A DNA stretch of 57,780 nucleotides from Kaistella sp. (GCA_019459085.1 JAIBEW010000035.1:1-57780), one strand, 5' to 3'; shown: positions 1 to 9,468, numbered from the stretch's first letter. The notes: generated by a model from the sequence alone, not told the origin. Program-made: numbers and translations.

Positions 1-30
1 CCCCCCCCCCACCCCGCCCCCCCCCCCCCA
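1..30. other. Poly-C contig edge, probable sequencing artefact
   Basis: The first 29 bases are almost pure C, with one A and one G, followed by an A run. The far end of the window closes in poly-G. Poly-C at the left and poly-G at the right are what reads with dark-base poly-G tails would add to both ends of a contig. I treat this as non-biological, by inference. Confidence 0.7.
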
Positions 31-75
31 AAAAAAGAGAACAAACTCAGCCACTCCTGAAATGCTCCAAATAAA

Positions 76-106
76 TTGCCGTTTGCCTTATTTGTAAGTA
101 TCTTTG
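76..106 (+). promoter_or_regulatory. Bacteroidota-type promoter of ribBA
   Basis: TTG at 76-78, a 20-nt spacer, then TATCTTTG at 99-106 match the -33/-7 promoter of Bacteroidota. Transcription would start near 112, giving a leader of about ten bases before the ATG at 123. No FMN riboswitch fits between promoter and gene. Confidence 0.6.
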
Positions 107-122
107 CAAAAATCAAAGTAAA

Positions 123-1244
123 ATGTCCGATATTAAACTCAACACCATTCCTGAGGCTATAGCAGATCTGAAAAACGGAAAAATCATTATCGTTGTTGAT
201 GATGAAAACCGTGAAAACGAAGGCGATTTTCTCTCAGCAGCAGAATTGACGACCCCCGAAATCATCAACTTTATGACCATTTACGGAAGAGGACTCATCT
301 GTACTCCGCTTCCTGAAAAAAGATGCGATGAACTGGGACTTGATATTATGGTGACGCGAAGCAGCGACCCGAAAGAAACCGCGTTCACGGTGTCTGTTGA
401 TCTGCTCGGAGATGGCGTTTCTACAGGAATTTCAGCAAGCGACAGGAGTAAAACGATTCTGGCTTTGATGGATGAAAAAACAAAACCCGCAGATTTTATG
501 CGTCCCGGACATATTTTTCCGTTGCGAGCAAAAAAAGGCGGCGTTTTGAAGAGAGCCGGACATACCGAAGCGGCTATTGACCTTACGAAACTTGCTGGAT
601 TGAAGGAAGGCGGTGTGATTTGTGAGATTATGAATGATGACGGTTCCATGGCAAGGCTTCCTGAACTAGTGGAATTGGCTAAAAAGCATAACCTTAAAAT
701 CATTTCTATTGAAGACCTCATTCATTATCAACTTAAAAAAGGTGATTTAATTGAAAGAATTGAAGAACGGAAAGTAAAAACTGTTTACGGAGAATTCGAC
801 TTCCTGGCATTTAAGGAAACTAGTACTGATCAGATTCATTTTGCCTTGACAAAAGGAACCTGGACCGTTGATGAACCAATTTTAGTGAGAGTTCAGGCTT
901 CCAATTCCTATTTTGATGTGTTAAGCAGACTGATTTCCGGTGAAAAGCCTTTGCTTGAAAAAGTGACAAAAATGATCAATGATGAAGGAAAAGGTGCTTT
1001 GATTTTCATTAACAATGTTTCGAATTCTGAAAACACGATGCGTAAACTTCAGCAGTTTATGGACTATCAGGACGGAGCCGAAAAACGCCCGACTTTGGCT
1101 TCCAACTTCCGTGATTATGGAATCGGTACCCAGATTTTAAAGAATTTGGGCATCAATAAATTCCGTGTCATTACGCAATCGCCCAACCACAAACCGCTTG
1201 TCGGTGGATACGATGTGGAAGTGACGGAAATGGTGGAATTATAA
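123..1244 (+). CDS. ribB: 3,4-dihydroxy-2-butanone-4-phosphate synthase with degenerate GTP cyclohydrolase II domain (RibBA-type)
   Basis: Residues 1-205 are a DHBP synthase, which makes the four-carbon unit of riboflavin from ribulose 5-phosphate. Visible motifs are DDENRENEGD (26-35), the SASDRSKT block (104-111), RPGHIFPLRA (127-136) and the GHTEAAIDL block. Residues 210-373 align with GTP cyclohydrolase II, but the family's three zinc-binding cysteines are absent: at 255-270, where the Cys motif should lie, the sequence is VRVQASNSYFDVLSRL, and there is no cysteine anywhere in the C-terminal half. I infer that only the RibB half is catalytic and that a separate ribA exists elsewhere. The gene has its own promoter and meets fmt convergently. 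Confidence 0.9.
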   Translation: MSDIKLNTIPEAIADLKNGKIIIVVDDENRENEGDFLSAAELTTPEIINFMTIYGRGLICTPLPEKRCDELGLDIMVTRSSDPKETAFTVSVDLLGDGVSTGISASDRSKTILALMDEKTKPADFMRPGHIFPLRAKKGGVLKRAGHTEAAIDLTKLAGLKEGGVICEIMNDDGSMARLPELVELAKKHNLKIISIEDLIHYQLKKGDLIERIEERKVKTVYGEFDFLAFKETSTDQIHFALTKGTWTVDEPILVRVQASNSYFDVLSRLISGEKPLLEKVTKMINDEGKGALIFINNVSNSENTMRKLQQFMDYQDGAEKRPTLASNFRDYGIGTQILKNLGINKFRVITQSPNHKPLVGGYDVEVTEMVEL

Positions 1245-1266
1245 ATACCAATACAATTGATACAAT

Positions 1267-1295
1267 AAATGGCTTGAGCAATCAAGCCATTTTTA
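1267..1295. terminator. Bidirectional terminator between ribB and fmt
   Basis: A stem of at least 10 bp (AATGGCTTGA / TCAAGCCATT) closes on a GCAA loop with A and T runs on either side, so it can work for both convergent genes. The fmt stop codon (1282-1284) lies in the right arm of the stem. Confidence 0.8.
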
Positions 1296-2229
1296 TGTTC
1301 TCAAAATCCCTGAAACCATTGAGGAAATCTTTCACATTCATCCTTTTTTTGCCTTCCAGCTGAAGTTCTACTGGAAAATAAATTCCATCAGCCGTAAAAA
1401 TTTTAAATGTATTTTTATCGATTTCTAAAGTTCCCACCGGTTTTTCTGAACCGGATTTCTCAAATTTCCCCTGAAAGATTTTCAGCGATTTTTCTTCATT
1501 ACCGATCTTAAGAACCGTAAAAGCACACGGATAAGGCGACATGCCGCGAACAAAATTGTTTATTTCTTCCGAAGTCTTGGTCCAGTCGATTTTCGTGTCT
1601 TCTTTGAAGATTTTAAAGGCATTTTTAGGATGTTCTACCTCGCGCTGTGGTTTTTCCTGAATTGATTTTTCTGCCAGTCCATCCAACGTTTTTACCACCA
1701 GTTTCGCACCCATTTCCATGAGCCGGTCATGAAGGCTTCCGGCGTTTTCGTCGTACTGAATTTCCATTTCATCCTGAAGCAGGATATTTCCTTCGTCAAT
1801 TTTTTCATTGATGAAAAAAGTCGTGGCGCCGGTTTTCTTTTCACCGTTAATTACGGCATAATTAATGGGAGCGGCCCCCCGGTAATCTGGAAGAAGCGAA
1901 GCATGAAGATTGAAAGTCCCCATTTCAGGCATTTCAAAAAGAATTTTCGGCATCATCCGGAAAGCGACCACTACAAAAACATCAGCGTTCAGAGTTCTGA
2001 TACTTTCTAAAAACTCCCGGTTTCTGAGTTTTTCAGGCTGAAAGACTGGCAGGTGCTGTTCTTCGGCATATATTTTTACCGGCGACTGATGTATTTTCTG
2101 TCCGCGTCCGCTGGCTTTATCGGCAACCGTCACCACGCCTACCACTTCGTGTGATGATTGGTGAATGGCTTCCAGAGAGGTTTTTGCAAATTCCGGCGTT
2201 CCGAAAAACACGACTTTTAGTGGTTTCAT
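1282..2229 (-). CDS. fmt: Methionyl-tRNA formyltransferase
   Basis: Transfers a formyl group from 10-formyl-tetrahydrofolate to initiator Met-tRNA in the cytoplasm. The 315-residue length is normal. The N-terminal Rossmann formyltransferase domain carries the catalytic triad as N107, H109 and D145, with the SLLPDYRG folate loop at 111-118. The C-terminal tRNA-binding domain starts near residue 210. It lies 2 nt after recQ on the same strand, so the two are probably co-transcribed. The product of def, elsewhere in this window, removes the same formyl group later. Confidence 0.96.
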   Translation of the reverse strand: MKPLKVVFFGTPEFAKTSLEAIHQSSHEVVGVVTVADKASGRGQKIHQSPVKIYAEEQHLPVFQPEKLRNREFLESIRTLNADVFVVVAFRMMPKILFEMPEMGTFNLHASLLPDYRGAAPINYAVINGEKKTGATTFFINEKIDEGNILLQDEMEIQYDENAGSLHDRLMEMGAKLVVKTLDGLAEKSIQEKPQREVEHPKNAFKIFKEDTKIDWTKTSEEINNFVRGMSPYPCAFTVLKIGNEEKSLKIFQGKFEKSGSEKPVGTLEIDKNTFKIFTADGIYFPVELQLEGKKRMNVKDFLNGFRDFENIKMA

Positions 2230-2231
2230 TT

Positions 2232-4136
2232 TTAATTGTTCAAGGTATAGGTTCTGAAATTCAGCATTTTTACTTTTCCTGAATCCAGTAGGATGATAAG
2301 GTTTTCGAGGATGTTTTCTTTTTCGTAATAGTGCAGTCGGATCGCAATTTCTTCGACAGATGCGGGACTTTTCTCTAAAATACCGAGAATTTCGGCAGAA
2401 ACATTCCTTCCGAAAATCCCTTCTTTATTTTTTTCGCAGACGGAACATTTTCCGCAGTTTTTTACATTTTTTTCTCCAAAATAGGAGAGGATGAGTTTCA
2501 TTTTGCAGTGGTCCTGATCCTGAACAAAAAACTTCATCTCTTCCCATTTCTGCAGTTTGTTTTTCTGAATATGCTCAAAAACATTCCAGTATTTTCCGGC
2601 AATTGCCCTTTCGTCGCGCGGTTTTAAAAACTTCAGTCTCGACAGTGCACCATCAATATACTCAAGATAGTTTTTTTGCTGAAGTTCTTTAATTCTTTCT
2701 TTGATCAGATGAATTTCCGTGCCTATTTTATTGCTGAGATTCTGTTCGCTGAACATGACTTTATGTGAAGAGATTCCCGAAAGGTTCCGCAGGAGAAGTT
2801 CGATAAAATAGCCATCTTTTTTTGGAAGCAGATCCAAATCTTCGGCAGAAATTTTTAGTTCCAGAGAAGAAAGGCTTTTGCTGTTGTTAAAATACACGAT
2901 TTCCTGGTTGTGAAGGAAATTCAGGACATTTCTGATTTTTGCCAGAGATGTTTTGGTGAAATTCTGAATTCTCTGTATTTCGAGCTGAAAAATGTTTTCC
3001 GGCTGATCATTTTCTGCCACCTGAAAGGTAGAGTAGAGGTAAGAGACAATGCTGTGAAATTCTTTTTTATTCGGAATCTGATTCGTTAAAATCTGATCAA
3101 AATTAAGGAGTTCCTGCTCATTCCAGAATAAGAAAGCATAACTGTCTTCACCGTCACGCCCGGCGCGGCCGATTTCCTGATAATAATTTTCCAGAGAAGG
3201 CGGCGAGGAAAAATGAACGATAAACCGAACATTATCCTTATCGATTCCCATTCCGAAAGCGTTGGTGGAGATTAAAACGTGGTTCTGGCTCCGCAGCCAG
3301 TGGTTTTGCTTTGTGTTTTTTTCTTTTACCGAAAGACCTGCATGGAAATAATCGACGTTCTGGATCTTGTTTTTTTGAAGAAATTTCGTAAGTTCTTCGG
3401 TTTCCTTTCGTGTTCTGGCATAAATGATTCCCGAAGAAGTGTTATACTTCATGAGGTTCAGAAGCCTTTCATACTTATCCGATATTTTATCAGAAAAAAT
3501 ATTGATATTGGTTCTTCTGAAACTTTTCTGGAAAATTTTGCATTGTTTTAAATCCAGTTTCTTCTGAATTTCCAGCAAGACCTTTGGTGTGGCCGTAGCT
3601 GTGAGTGCTAAGCACGGGATTTTTGCAAGATTCTCCCTGAACGTTTTTATGTTCTGATAACTGGGTCTGAAATCCTGTCCCCATTCGGAAATACAGTGGG
3701 CTTCATCTACTGCAATAAATGAAACCTCAATTTCCTCAAGGTTCTGAAGGAAAAGTTTATTGGTCAGTCGTTCCGGGGAAACATACAGCAGTTTTGTAAG
3801 TCCGTTTTTGCAGCGGTTAAAGATGACTTCCGCATCAAATTCATCCAGTTCGGAAGAAAGATATTCGGCTTCAATGCCGTTGTTTTTTAGCTGATACACC
3901 TGGTCTTTCATTAATGCCAAAAGCGGCGAGATGACCAGACAGGTTCCCTCCAGAATAAGGGCCGGAAGCTGGTAACATAAAGATTTTCCTCCGCCGGTCG
4001 GAAGCAGGGCAAGTGCATCGTTTCCTGTGATCACGGCATTGATGATTTCTTCCTGTGAATCCCGGAAAGTATCGTAACCCCAAAAATGCTTAAGGGTCTG
4101 GAATTTTAGTTTCTGAAAATCCTGCTGCGAAATCAT
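2232..4136 (-). CDS. recQ: ATP-dependent DNA helicase RecQ
   Basis: A 3'-5' superfamily 2 DNA helicase for recombination and replication-fork repair. Visible motifs are the Walker A LPTGGGKS (45-52), DEAH box (144-147), the ALTATAT motif III, and QEIGRAGRDG motif VI. The RecQ zinc site is present near residues 545-570, ending in CGKCSVC. Length is 634 residues. After the zinc region only a short tail remains and I do not see an HRDC domain, so this may be the shorter RecQ form common in Bacteroidota. It is first in an operon with fmt and follows the terminator of the porin gene. Confidence 0.93.
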   Translation of the reverse strand: MISQQDFQKLKFQTLKHFWGYDTFRDSQEEIINAVITGNDALALLPTGGGKSLCYQLPALILEGTCLVISPLLALMKDQVYQLKNNGIEAEYLSSELDEFDAEVIFNRCKNGLTKLLYVSPERLTNKLFLQNLEEIEVSFIAVDEAHCISEWGQDFRPSYQNIKTFRENLAKIPCLALTATATPKVLLEIQKKLDLKQCKIFQKSFRRTNINIFSDKISDKYERLLNLMKYNTSSGIIYARTRKETEELTKFLQKNKIQNVDYFHAGLSVKEKNTKQNHWLRSQNHVLISTNAFGMGIDKDNVRFIVHFSSPPSLENYYQEIGRAGRDGEDSYAFLFWNEQELLNFDQILTNQIPNKKEFHSIVSYLYSTFQVAENDQPENIFQLEIQRIQNFTKTSLAKIRNVLNFLHNQEIVYFNNSKSLSSLELKISAEDLDLLPKKDGYFIELLLRNLSGISSHKVMFSEQNLSNKIGTEIHLIKERIKELQQKNYLEYIDGALSRLKFLKPRDERAIAGKYWNVFEHIQKNKLQKWEEMKFFVQDQDHCKMKLILSYFGEKNVKNCGKCSVCEKNKEGIFGRNVSAEILGILEKSPASVEEIAIRLHYYEKENILENLIILLDSGKVKMLNFRTYTLNN

Positions 4137-4171
4137 GGAGTAAAATTACTGAATGTAAGAGGAAGCACCAA

Positions 4172-4196
4172 AAAAGCCACGCAATGCGTGGCTTTT
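4172..4196 (-). terminator. Terminator of the OmpA-family porin gene
   Basis: An 11-bp perfect inverted repeat (AAAAGCCACGC / GCGTGGCTTTT) around a 3-nt AAT loop lies 24 bp downstream of the porin stop codon on the minus strand. It separates the porin from recQ. Confidence 0.8.
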
Positions 4197-4219
4197 ATTT
4201 ATGATAATTTTATATAAAA

Positions 4220-5653
4220 TTATTTAGCTTCGAAGTAAACTCTTCTGTTTGCTCTGTTTTTCCATTCAGGACATTTTTCAGCAGGATCACATTCTGGGTA
4301 TTTCAAATCTGTTTCTCCTTTTCCAACTGCTTCCAGTTTGTTTGAAGTAACACCGTTGTTTACCAAATAACCTTTAACATTGTTTGCTCTTCTCTGTGAA
4401 AGATTCATGTTGTAAGCTTCTGAAGCTCTTGTATCGGTAGCTCCAACAATTCTGTAAGATCCGGCAGAAGAATTGATATAATTAACTGCGTTATTAAGAA
4501 TTGGCGTGTTAGAAGGTAAAATCTGGTCAGAATTTAAATCAAATTCAATTCCTTCCAAACTTCTTGTGTCATCAGTGATCAAACCTGAACCTGTTCCTGA
4601 AGTTGTAGGACAACCGTTGTTTTCAACAGGACCAGGAACCGTTACACATTTGTCATAAAGGTCAATAACACCGTCTAAATCGATATCCAATGCAACACCG
4701 GCACCGTCAACTCTTGCTCCAGCTGGAGTGTCAAGTTGTCTGTCCCAATCGTCACAAACTCCGTCATTATCAGCATCACCAGTTTTACAAACTTCTACGT
4801 CCTGATTTTTATCAGCCAAAACATCTAATTTGTAATACACTTCCTGTAATGGGTCATGCCACATTAAATGAGATTCGTGTTTTCCTAGTTTTAAGGAAAG
4901 ACCTAAACTTGCATTCCAGAAATTATCGGTATTAATACCGCTGTTATTATATGTAAACCCATCAAATGTGTCTCTACCTGTAAATACATACATTAAACGT
5001 CCTTGAACATCAATTCTTCTGTTAATTTTGTATTTCAGTCCAGCTCCTCCTTGAGCAAACATCGCCCCAATGGCGAAAGGCTTGATTTCTGTTTTTAAAG
5101 ATTGTCCGGCTGCATTTTCTAAATAAGCTCTGTAAGCTAATGTTCCAAGGCCTGCATACCCGTGTAATGCCCATCTATAAGGAGAATGATTGTCAACTCT
5201 TCGTAATAAATTTGAAAAATTAATATCTCCTAATAGAGAGATCGCATCAAACTGAGTTCTTCCGCCCATTTCATAACCTGTCGCATTATCAGTTTTGGTA
5301 TTAAACCAGCCCTGTCTGGTTTCCCCTCTGTCATACTGAAGACTTAATCCGAAAGCATGGGTGATCGCTTTATCAATACTTAAATAAGCTGAGTATCCGA
5401 AAACGTTTTTCCCAGGCATTTCATCGAATTTCAGTGATTGTAACTCAGCATCCTGCATTAATGGTACACCAGCACCGAAAGAGATTGACCAGTCATTGAA
5501 TCTTTTTGACTCCTGAGTAAACGGAGATACGTTTGCAGAACCCGAAGAATAAGTATTTGGATACTCACCCATCGAAACTGCAGTAGAATCTTGTGCAGAA
5601 GCAGAAGCAGGTAATGCTAAGGCTAATGCAAGAATTGCTAAATTTAATTTCAT
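4220..5653 (-). CDS. OmpA-family outer membrane protein with TSP3-like calcium repeats
   Basis: A 477-residue envelope protein. The signal peptide is residues 1-20 (a leucine/alanine core ending ASASA-Q). A probable eight-strand beta-barrel spans about 45-265. Aspartate-rich DADNDGVCDDWD and DIDLDGVIDLYD segments at about 290-335 resemble thrombospondin type 3 calcium-binding repeats. The OmpA peptidoglycan-binding domain covers about 365-477. This matches the abundant OmpA/OprF porins of Flavobacteriia that tie the outer membrane to the wall. A long AT-rich 5' region of about 180 bases lies upstream. Confidence 0.9.
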   Translation of the reverse strand: MKLNLAILALALALPASASAQDSTAVSMGEYPNTYSSGSANVSPFTQESKRFNDWSISFGAGVPLMQDAELQSLKFDEMPGKNVFGYSAYLSIDKAITHAFGLSLQYDRGETRQGWFNTKTDNATGYEMGGRTQFDAISLLGDINFSNLLRRVDNHSPYRWALHGYAGLGTLAYRAYLENAAGQSLKTEIKPFAIGAMFAQGGAGLKYKINRRIDVQGRLMYVFTGRDTFDGFTYNNSGINTDNFWNASLGLSLKLGKHESHLMWHDPLQEVYYKLDVLADKNQDVEVCKTGDADNDGVCDDWDRQLDTPAGARVDGAGVALDIDLDGVIDLYDKCVTVPGPVENNGCPTTSGTGSGLITDDTRSLEGIEFDLNSDQILPSNTPILNNAVNYINSSAGSYRIVGATDTRASEAYNMNLSQRRANNVKGYLVNNGVTSNKLEAVGKGETDLKYPECDPAEKCPEWKNRANRRVYFEAK

Positions 5654-5830
5654 AATTTTATATTTAAGTTAATAATGATATATTCTTACTTGGATACTCT
5701 TTTCGTGGATAATCAATTAATATGCCAAAAAAATTACTTTTTTTAAACAAATATTGTTAAAATCCCCAATTTTTAATAAACACTATTGGTTTATTGCTAC
5801 TTATTTGTAAATATTAATATTAATTTCTCA
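5654..5830. other. AT-rich leader and spacer between porin and folK
   Basis: This 177-base gap is strongly A+T rich. On the minus strand it should hold the promoter and 5' leader of the porin gene, but no clean TTTG/TAnnTTTG pair stands out. I see no ORF or strong hairpin. Confidence 0.4.
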
Positions 5831-6250
5831 TCAATTTCCTAAACATTTTAATAATTCAATTGAGAAACTTCTCTCAAATAAATGCTTATGATGCGGAACT
5901 GTTAAGTTTGCTGATTCAAATCTCAATCTATTAAAGAAAACAATATCTATATCAATAATCCTGTCAGTATAACCGCCAACCGCTTTTGAGTCTGCTATCC
6001 TACCCATTTCCACTTCAATTTCTTTTACAATTTTAAGAATATTTACGGGCGAAAATTGCGTAATTAATAATACTGCAATATTACAAAAATTATTAGAACT
6101 GGCAAATTCCACTGGGGTTGTATCTAGAACAGGACTTTTCTTAGTGATATGGCCAATCTTATTTTCGATTTTAATTAATGCGGTTTCGATATTCTTTTTT
6201 CGGTCTCCAAGATTACTTCCAAGTAACAAAGTGACATGTTGATGCGACAT
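5831..6250 (-). CDS. folK: 2-amino-4-hydroxy-6-hydroxymethyldihydropteridine pyrophosphokinase (HPPK)
   Basis: Moves pyrophosphate from ATP to 6-hydroxymethyl-dihydropterin in folate synthesis. The N-terminus carries LLLGSNLGDR and the second half carries the RIIDIDIVFF block, whose aspartates bind magnesium and ATP in HPPK. Length (139) is at the short end of the family. It is head to head with sppA, with at most 21 bp between start codons, so its promoter must lie inside sppA. A lone TATATTTG at 6300-6307 on the minus strand is a candidate -7 box. Confidence 0.92.
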   Translation of the reverse strand: MSHQHVTLLLGSNLGDRKKNIETALIKIENKIGHITKKSPVLDTTPVEFASSNNFCNIAVLLITQFSPVNILKIVKEIEVEMGRIADSKAVGGYTDRIIDIDIVFFNRLRFESANLTVPHHKHLFERSFSIELLKCLGN

Positions 6251-6271
6251 ATGGTGAAATTAAAAATTATT

Positions 6272-8029
6272 ATGAGAAATTTTTTTAAAAATGTCTTAGC
6301 AAATATAGTGGCAATTATCATTATCTGCGCTGTATTCTTTATGTTTATAATGATGGCGCTTATTGTGAGTGCTATGGGTGAAAATAAAAAACCTGATGTA
6401 AAAAACAATTCAGTACTAACTTTAGACTTTAAAACCAGAATCATAGACAGTCCTACGGAAGCGCAGGAAAGTTTTTTTGCTATTGCCGATAAAGAAAAAC
6501 ATATCATGATGTATGACATGTTGGAAGCTATAAAGAACGCAAAAACCGATGATAAAATTAAAGGAATCAGTATTGAGACAGATTATATCACTGCCGGACT
6601 CACACAGTTGGATAATATCCGCGCTGCCCTTGAAGACTTTAAGAAAAGCGGAAAGTTTGTTTATGCTTACGGTAACGTAGTGACACAGCCTGGATATTAC
6701 CTGGGATCGGTAGCAGACAAATATTATTTAAATCCATCCGGTGGGGTAGAACTCAAAGGAATGTCTACAGAAGTGGTTTTCTTTAAAAAATTCGCTGAAA
6801 AATACGGGATTGGTACAGAAGTAATTCGTCATGGAAAATTTAAGGCTGCAGTAGAGCCTTTTTTAAGAGATGATATCTCCCCCGAAAACAGAGAGCAGCT
6901 TTCCACACTGCTTAAAGATATATGGTCTGTGAACGCTCAGAAAATGGCCAGTTCCAGAAAAATTGATTCTGCAGATTTCAGGGTGATTGTAGACAGCCTT
7001 TATGGAATCATTCCGGATTTGAGTCTACAGCATAAGCTTGTTGATAAGCTGATTCAAAAAACTGAATATGATAATCTCCTAAAAGCGAAACTGAATGTAA
7101 AAAATGATGATAAGCTTAACAGGATACCTTTTAACAAGTACATCAGTTCATTTAAGGAAAATGCGACGGACAGTGACGAGCAGATTGCCATTTTATATGC
7201 TTCGGGCGCGATTTACAACGGAGAAGGGCACAATGATATTTATGCGGTTAATTTTATAAAGGATATTAAGAAACTGGCAGAGAACAAGAAAGTGAAAGCG
7301 GTTGTTTTCAGAATCAATTCTCCCGGAGGAAGTGCAAACGCGTCAGACGAGATTTTATTTGAAATGCAGCAGCTGAAAAATAAGAAACCTGTAGTTGTTT
7401 CATTTGGAGATTATGCCGCTTCCGGAGGATATTATATAGCGATGGCTGCGGACAGAATTTATTCGGAGCCCAATACGTTAACGGGATCTATCGGAGTCTT
7501 TGGTATGATTCCTTATTTTAAAGAACTTGCAAACAGAAACGGAATAAGATCCGACGTTGTTTCCACCAATACCAATTCCAACATGGTTTCGCCAATTAAC
7601 GGCGTAACTGCGGGAACAGTAAATATGATGACCAAAAGTGTGGAGCAGACTTATAAAAGGTTTGTGCATTTCGTGACCCAAAACCGTAAAAAATCTTTTG
7701 AACAGATCGACGCAATTGGCGGCGGAAGAGTTTGGAGCGGAACCCGCGCAAAGCAGATCGGTTTGGTTGATGAATTGGGAAGTTTGAATGATGCAGTGAA
7801 CTATGCCGCACAGAAAGCCGGACTGAAAAAGTACAGTGTCTCCGCTTATCCTAAAAAAGTAAACGCATTCGAGGAGTTCTTCAAAAACCTGAGTGAAGAG
7901 GAAATTTCTGACAAAATTATCAGAAACAAAATAGGAAACGAGAATTATAAAATCCTGGAACAGATCACAAACTCAAGACAACAAAGTGGTATAATGATGG
8001 AAATGCCATATCAGATCAACTTTAAGTAA
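6272..8029 (+). CDS. sppA: Signal peptide peptidase SppA, 67K type
   Basis: A membrane-bound Ser-Lys peptidase of family S49 that degrades cleaved signal peptides. From the ATG at 6272 it has 585 residues, matching the long, internally duplicated form. A transmembrane helix spans about 9-33. The catalytic Lys is K191 in GKFKAAVEPF, and the nucleophile is S384 in YAASGGYY. Earlier in-frame ATGs exist at 6236 and 6251, but they would overlap or abut folK and add charged residues before the membrane anchor, so I prefer 6272. Confidence 0.93.
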   Translation: MRNFFKNVLANIVAIIIICAVFFMFIMMALIVSAMGENKKPDVKNNSVLTLDFKTRIIDSPTEAQESFFAIADKEKHIMMYDMLEAIKNAKTDDKIKGISIETDYITAGLTQLDNIRAALEDFKKSGKFVYAYGNVVTQPGYYLGSVADKYYLNPSGGVELKGMSTEVVFFKKFAEKYGIGTEVIRHGKFKAAVEPFLRDDISPENREQLSTLLKDIWSVNAQKMASSRKIDSADFRVIVDSLYGIIPDLSLQHKLVDKLIQKTEYDNLLKAKLNVKNDDKLNRIPFNKYISSFKENATDSDEQIAILYASGAIYNGEGHNDIYAVNFIKDIKKLAENKKVKAVVFRINSPGGSANASDEILFEMQQLKNKKPVVVSFGDYAASGGYYIAMAADRIYSEPNTLTGSIGVFGMIPYFKELANRNGIRSDVVSTNTNSNMVSPINGVTAGTVNMMTKSVEQTYKRFVHFVTQNRKKSFEQIDAIGGGRVWSGTRAKQIGLVDELGSLNDAVNYAAQKAGLKKYSVSAYPKKVNAFEEFFKNLSEEEISDKIIRNKIGNENYKILEQITNSRQQSGIMMEMPYQINFK

Positions 8030-8031
8030 AT

Positions 8032-8069
8032 AAAAAAACCGCTTTGAGAATTCTCAAAGCGGTTTTTTT
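8032..8069. terminator. Bidirectional terminator between sppA and the GlsB-like gene
   Basis: A perfect palindrome centred on GAATTC joins CCGCTTTGAGAA to its complement and is flanked by a run of seven A and a run of seven T. It can end transcription from sppA on the plus strand and from the GlsB-like gene on the minus strand. Confidence 0.88.
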
Positions 8070-8082
8070 AATATTTTGTCGT

Positions 8083-8343
8083 TTAGACTCTTCTGTTGGT
8101 TACAGCTCCATAAATGAAGAGAACCAGAATTGCGCCTAAAACTGATATTGCAATTGTTCCAATATCCCAAGGATTGCCATCGTCGCCAATCCCCAATGCA
8201 CCGGCTAAGAAGCCTCCTACCAATGCACCAACAATTCCTAAAATAATTGTGATAAGCCAACCGCTGCCTTGTGCTCCAGGCATAATAAGTTTTGCGATTG
8301 CTCCTACGATAAGACCAAAAATGATCCAAGCTAAAATTCCCAT
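8083..8343 (-). CDS. GlsB/YeaQ/YmgE family small membrane protein
   Basis: An 86-residue, glycine-rich inner-membrane protein with three predicted helices at about 3-19, 28-50 and 62-80. The MPGAQGSGW loop and the GIVGALVGGFLAG segment are typical of the transglycosylase-associated/YeaQ family. Family members are linked to envelope and acid stress, but their biochemical role is unknown. It sits alone between a shared terminator and the end of ftsY. Confidence 0.88.
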   Translation of the reverse strand: MGILAWIIFGLIVGAIAKLIMPGAQGSGWLITIILGIVGALVGGFLAGALGIGDDGNPWDIGTIAISVLGAILVLFIYGAVTNRRV

Positions 8344-8466
8344 AGTTTTAAATTTTAAATGTTAATATTAATGTAATTACTTCTTTTCAAAATTGAAGCC
8401 ATTATGTTTTTGAAGGATTCAAAAGTGGGAATATTATAAACTTGTAACGAAATTCTGAAAAATATA

Positions 8467-9420
8467 CTATTTTCTTTTGAAAAAAGAATCCACAAACTCC
8501 ATCCCATTGAATAGTTGAAGATCCTGTATTTTTTCTCCGATACCGATATACTTCACCGGAATCTGAAACTGATCTGAAATTCCAATTACGACCCCACCTT
8601 TTGCAGTTCCATCCAGTTTTGTGATGGCCAAAGCGTTCACTTCGGTTGCAGCTGTAAACTGTTTTGCCTGTTCGAAAGCGTTTTGTCCGGTGCTGCCGTC
8701 CAACACCAATAAAATTTCGTGTGGTGCATCCGGAACTACTTTCTGCATGACCCTTTTTATTTTAGTGAGTTCGTTCATCAGATTCACTTTATTGTGAAGT
8801 CTTCCAGCGGTGTCTATAATAGCAACATCGGCATTTTGGGCTACAGCGCTCTGAACGGTATCAAAAGCCACCGAAGCAGGATCTGATCCCATGCTCTGTT
8901 TCACGATAGGAACCCCAGCTCGCTCGCTCCAGATAACAAGTTGGTCTACTGCTGCAGCGCGGAAAGTATCTGCGGCACCCAAAATCACCTTTTTACCGTC
9001 TGATTTAAACTGATGCGCAAGTTTTCCGATCGTGGTAGTTTTTCCAACCCCGTTCACTCCAACCACCATAATTACATATGGTTTTTTAGAAGTGTCTATA
9101 TTTCCGGTTTCTGCATTCGGGTTTTCCAGTAAAAGACCCGAGATTTCTTCGCGCAGGATTTTATCCAGTTCTTCGGTTCCCACAAATTTATCGCGCAAGA
9201 CCCGGTTTTCAATTCTTTCAATGATTTTGATGGTGGTGGTGGCGCCCACATCTGATGCAATCAGGATTTCCTCCAGTTCATCAAGCACCTCTTCATCCAC
9301 TTTGGATTTTCCAACAACTGCTTTCGAGATTTTATCGAAAAATCCCTGATTCGATTTCTCCAGACCTTTGTCCAGAGTCTCTTTTTCCTCTTTCTTAAAA
9401 ATTTTTTTATACCAACTCAT
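8467..9420 (-). CDS. ftsY: Signal recognition particle receptor FtsY
   Basis: The SRP receptor GTPase that docks ribosome-SRP complexes to the membrane for co-translational insertion. The product has 317 residues. An acidic/basic N-terminal stretch and N domain cover 1-105. The G domain has P-loop GVNGVGKTT (121-129), DTFRAAA, DTAGRL and the [10 protein letters not shown] motif. The start at 9420 is chosen because the upstream in-frame ATG (9480) lies over a good -7 box (9469-9476) and before the usual N-terminus. A terminator separates it from the ribosomal protein cluster. Confidence 0.96.
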   Translation of the reverse strand: MSWYKKIFKKEEKETLDKGLEKSNQGFFDKISKAVVGKSKVDEEVLDELEEILIASDVGATTTIKIIERIENRVLRDKFVGTEELDKILREEISGLLLENPNAETGNIDTSKKPYVIMVVGVNGVGKTTTIGKLAHQFKSDGKKVILGAADTFRAAAVDQLVIWSERAGVPIVKQSMGSDPASVAFDTVQSAVAQNADVAIIDTAGRLHNKVNLMNELTKIKRVMQKVVPDAPHEILLVLDGSTGQNAFEQAKQFTAATEVNALAITKLDGTAKGGVVIGISDQFQIPVKYIGIGEKIQDLQLFNGMEFVDSFFKRK

Positions 9421-9468
9421 GCCGGGTTTAGAATTTAAATTCCAGTATTTCTGATTATGTTTTATAAA

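Noticed and set aside
1-122. FMN riboswitch upstream of ribB
   Set aside because: The promoter lies at 76-106, leaving about ten bases of leader, too little for an RFN element.
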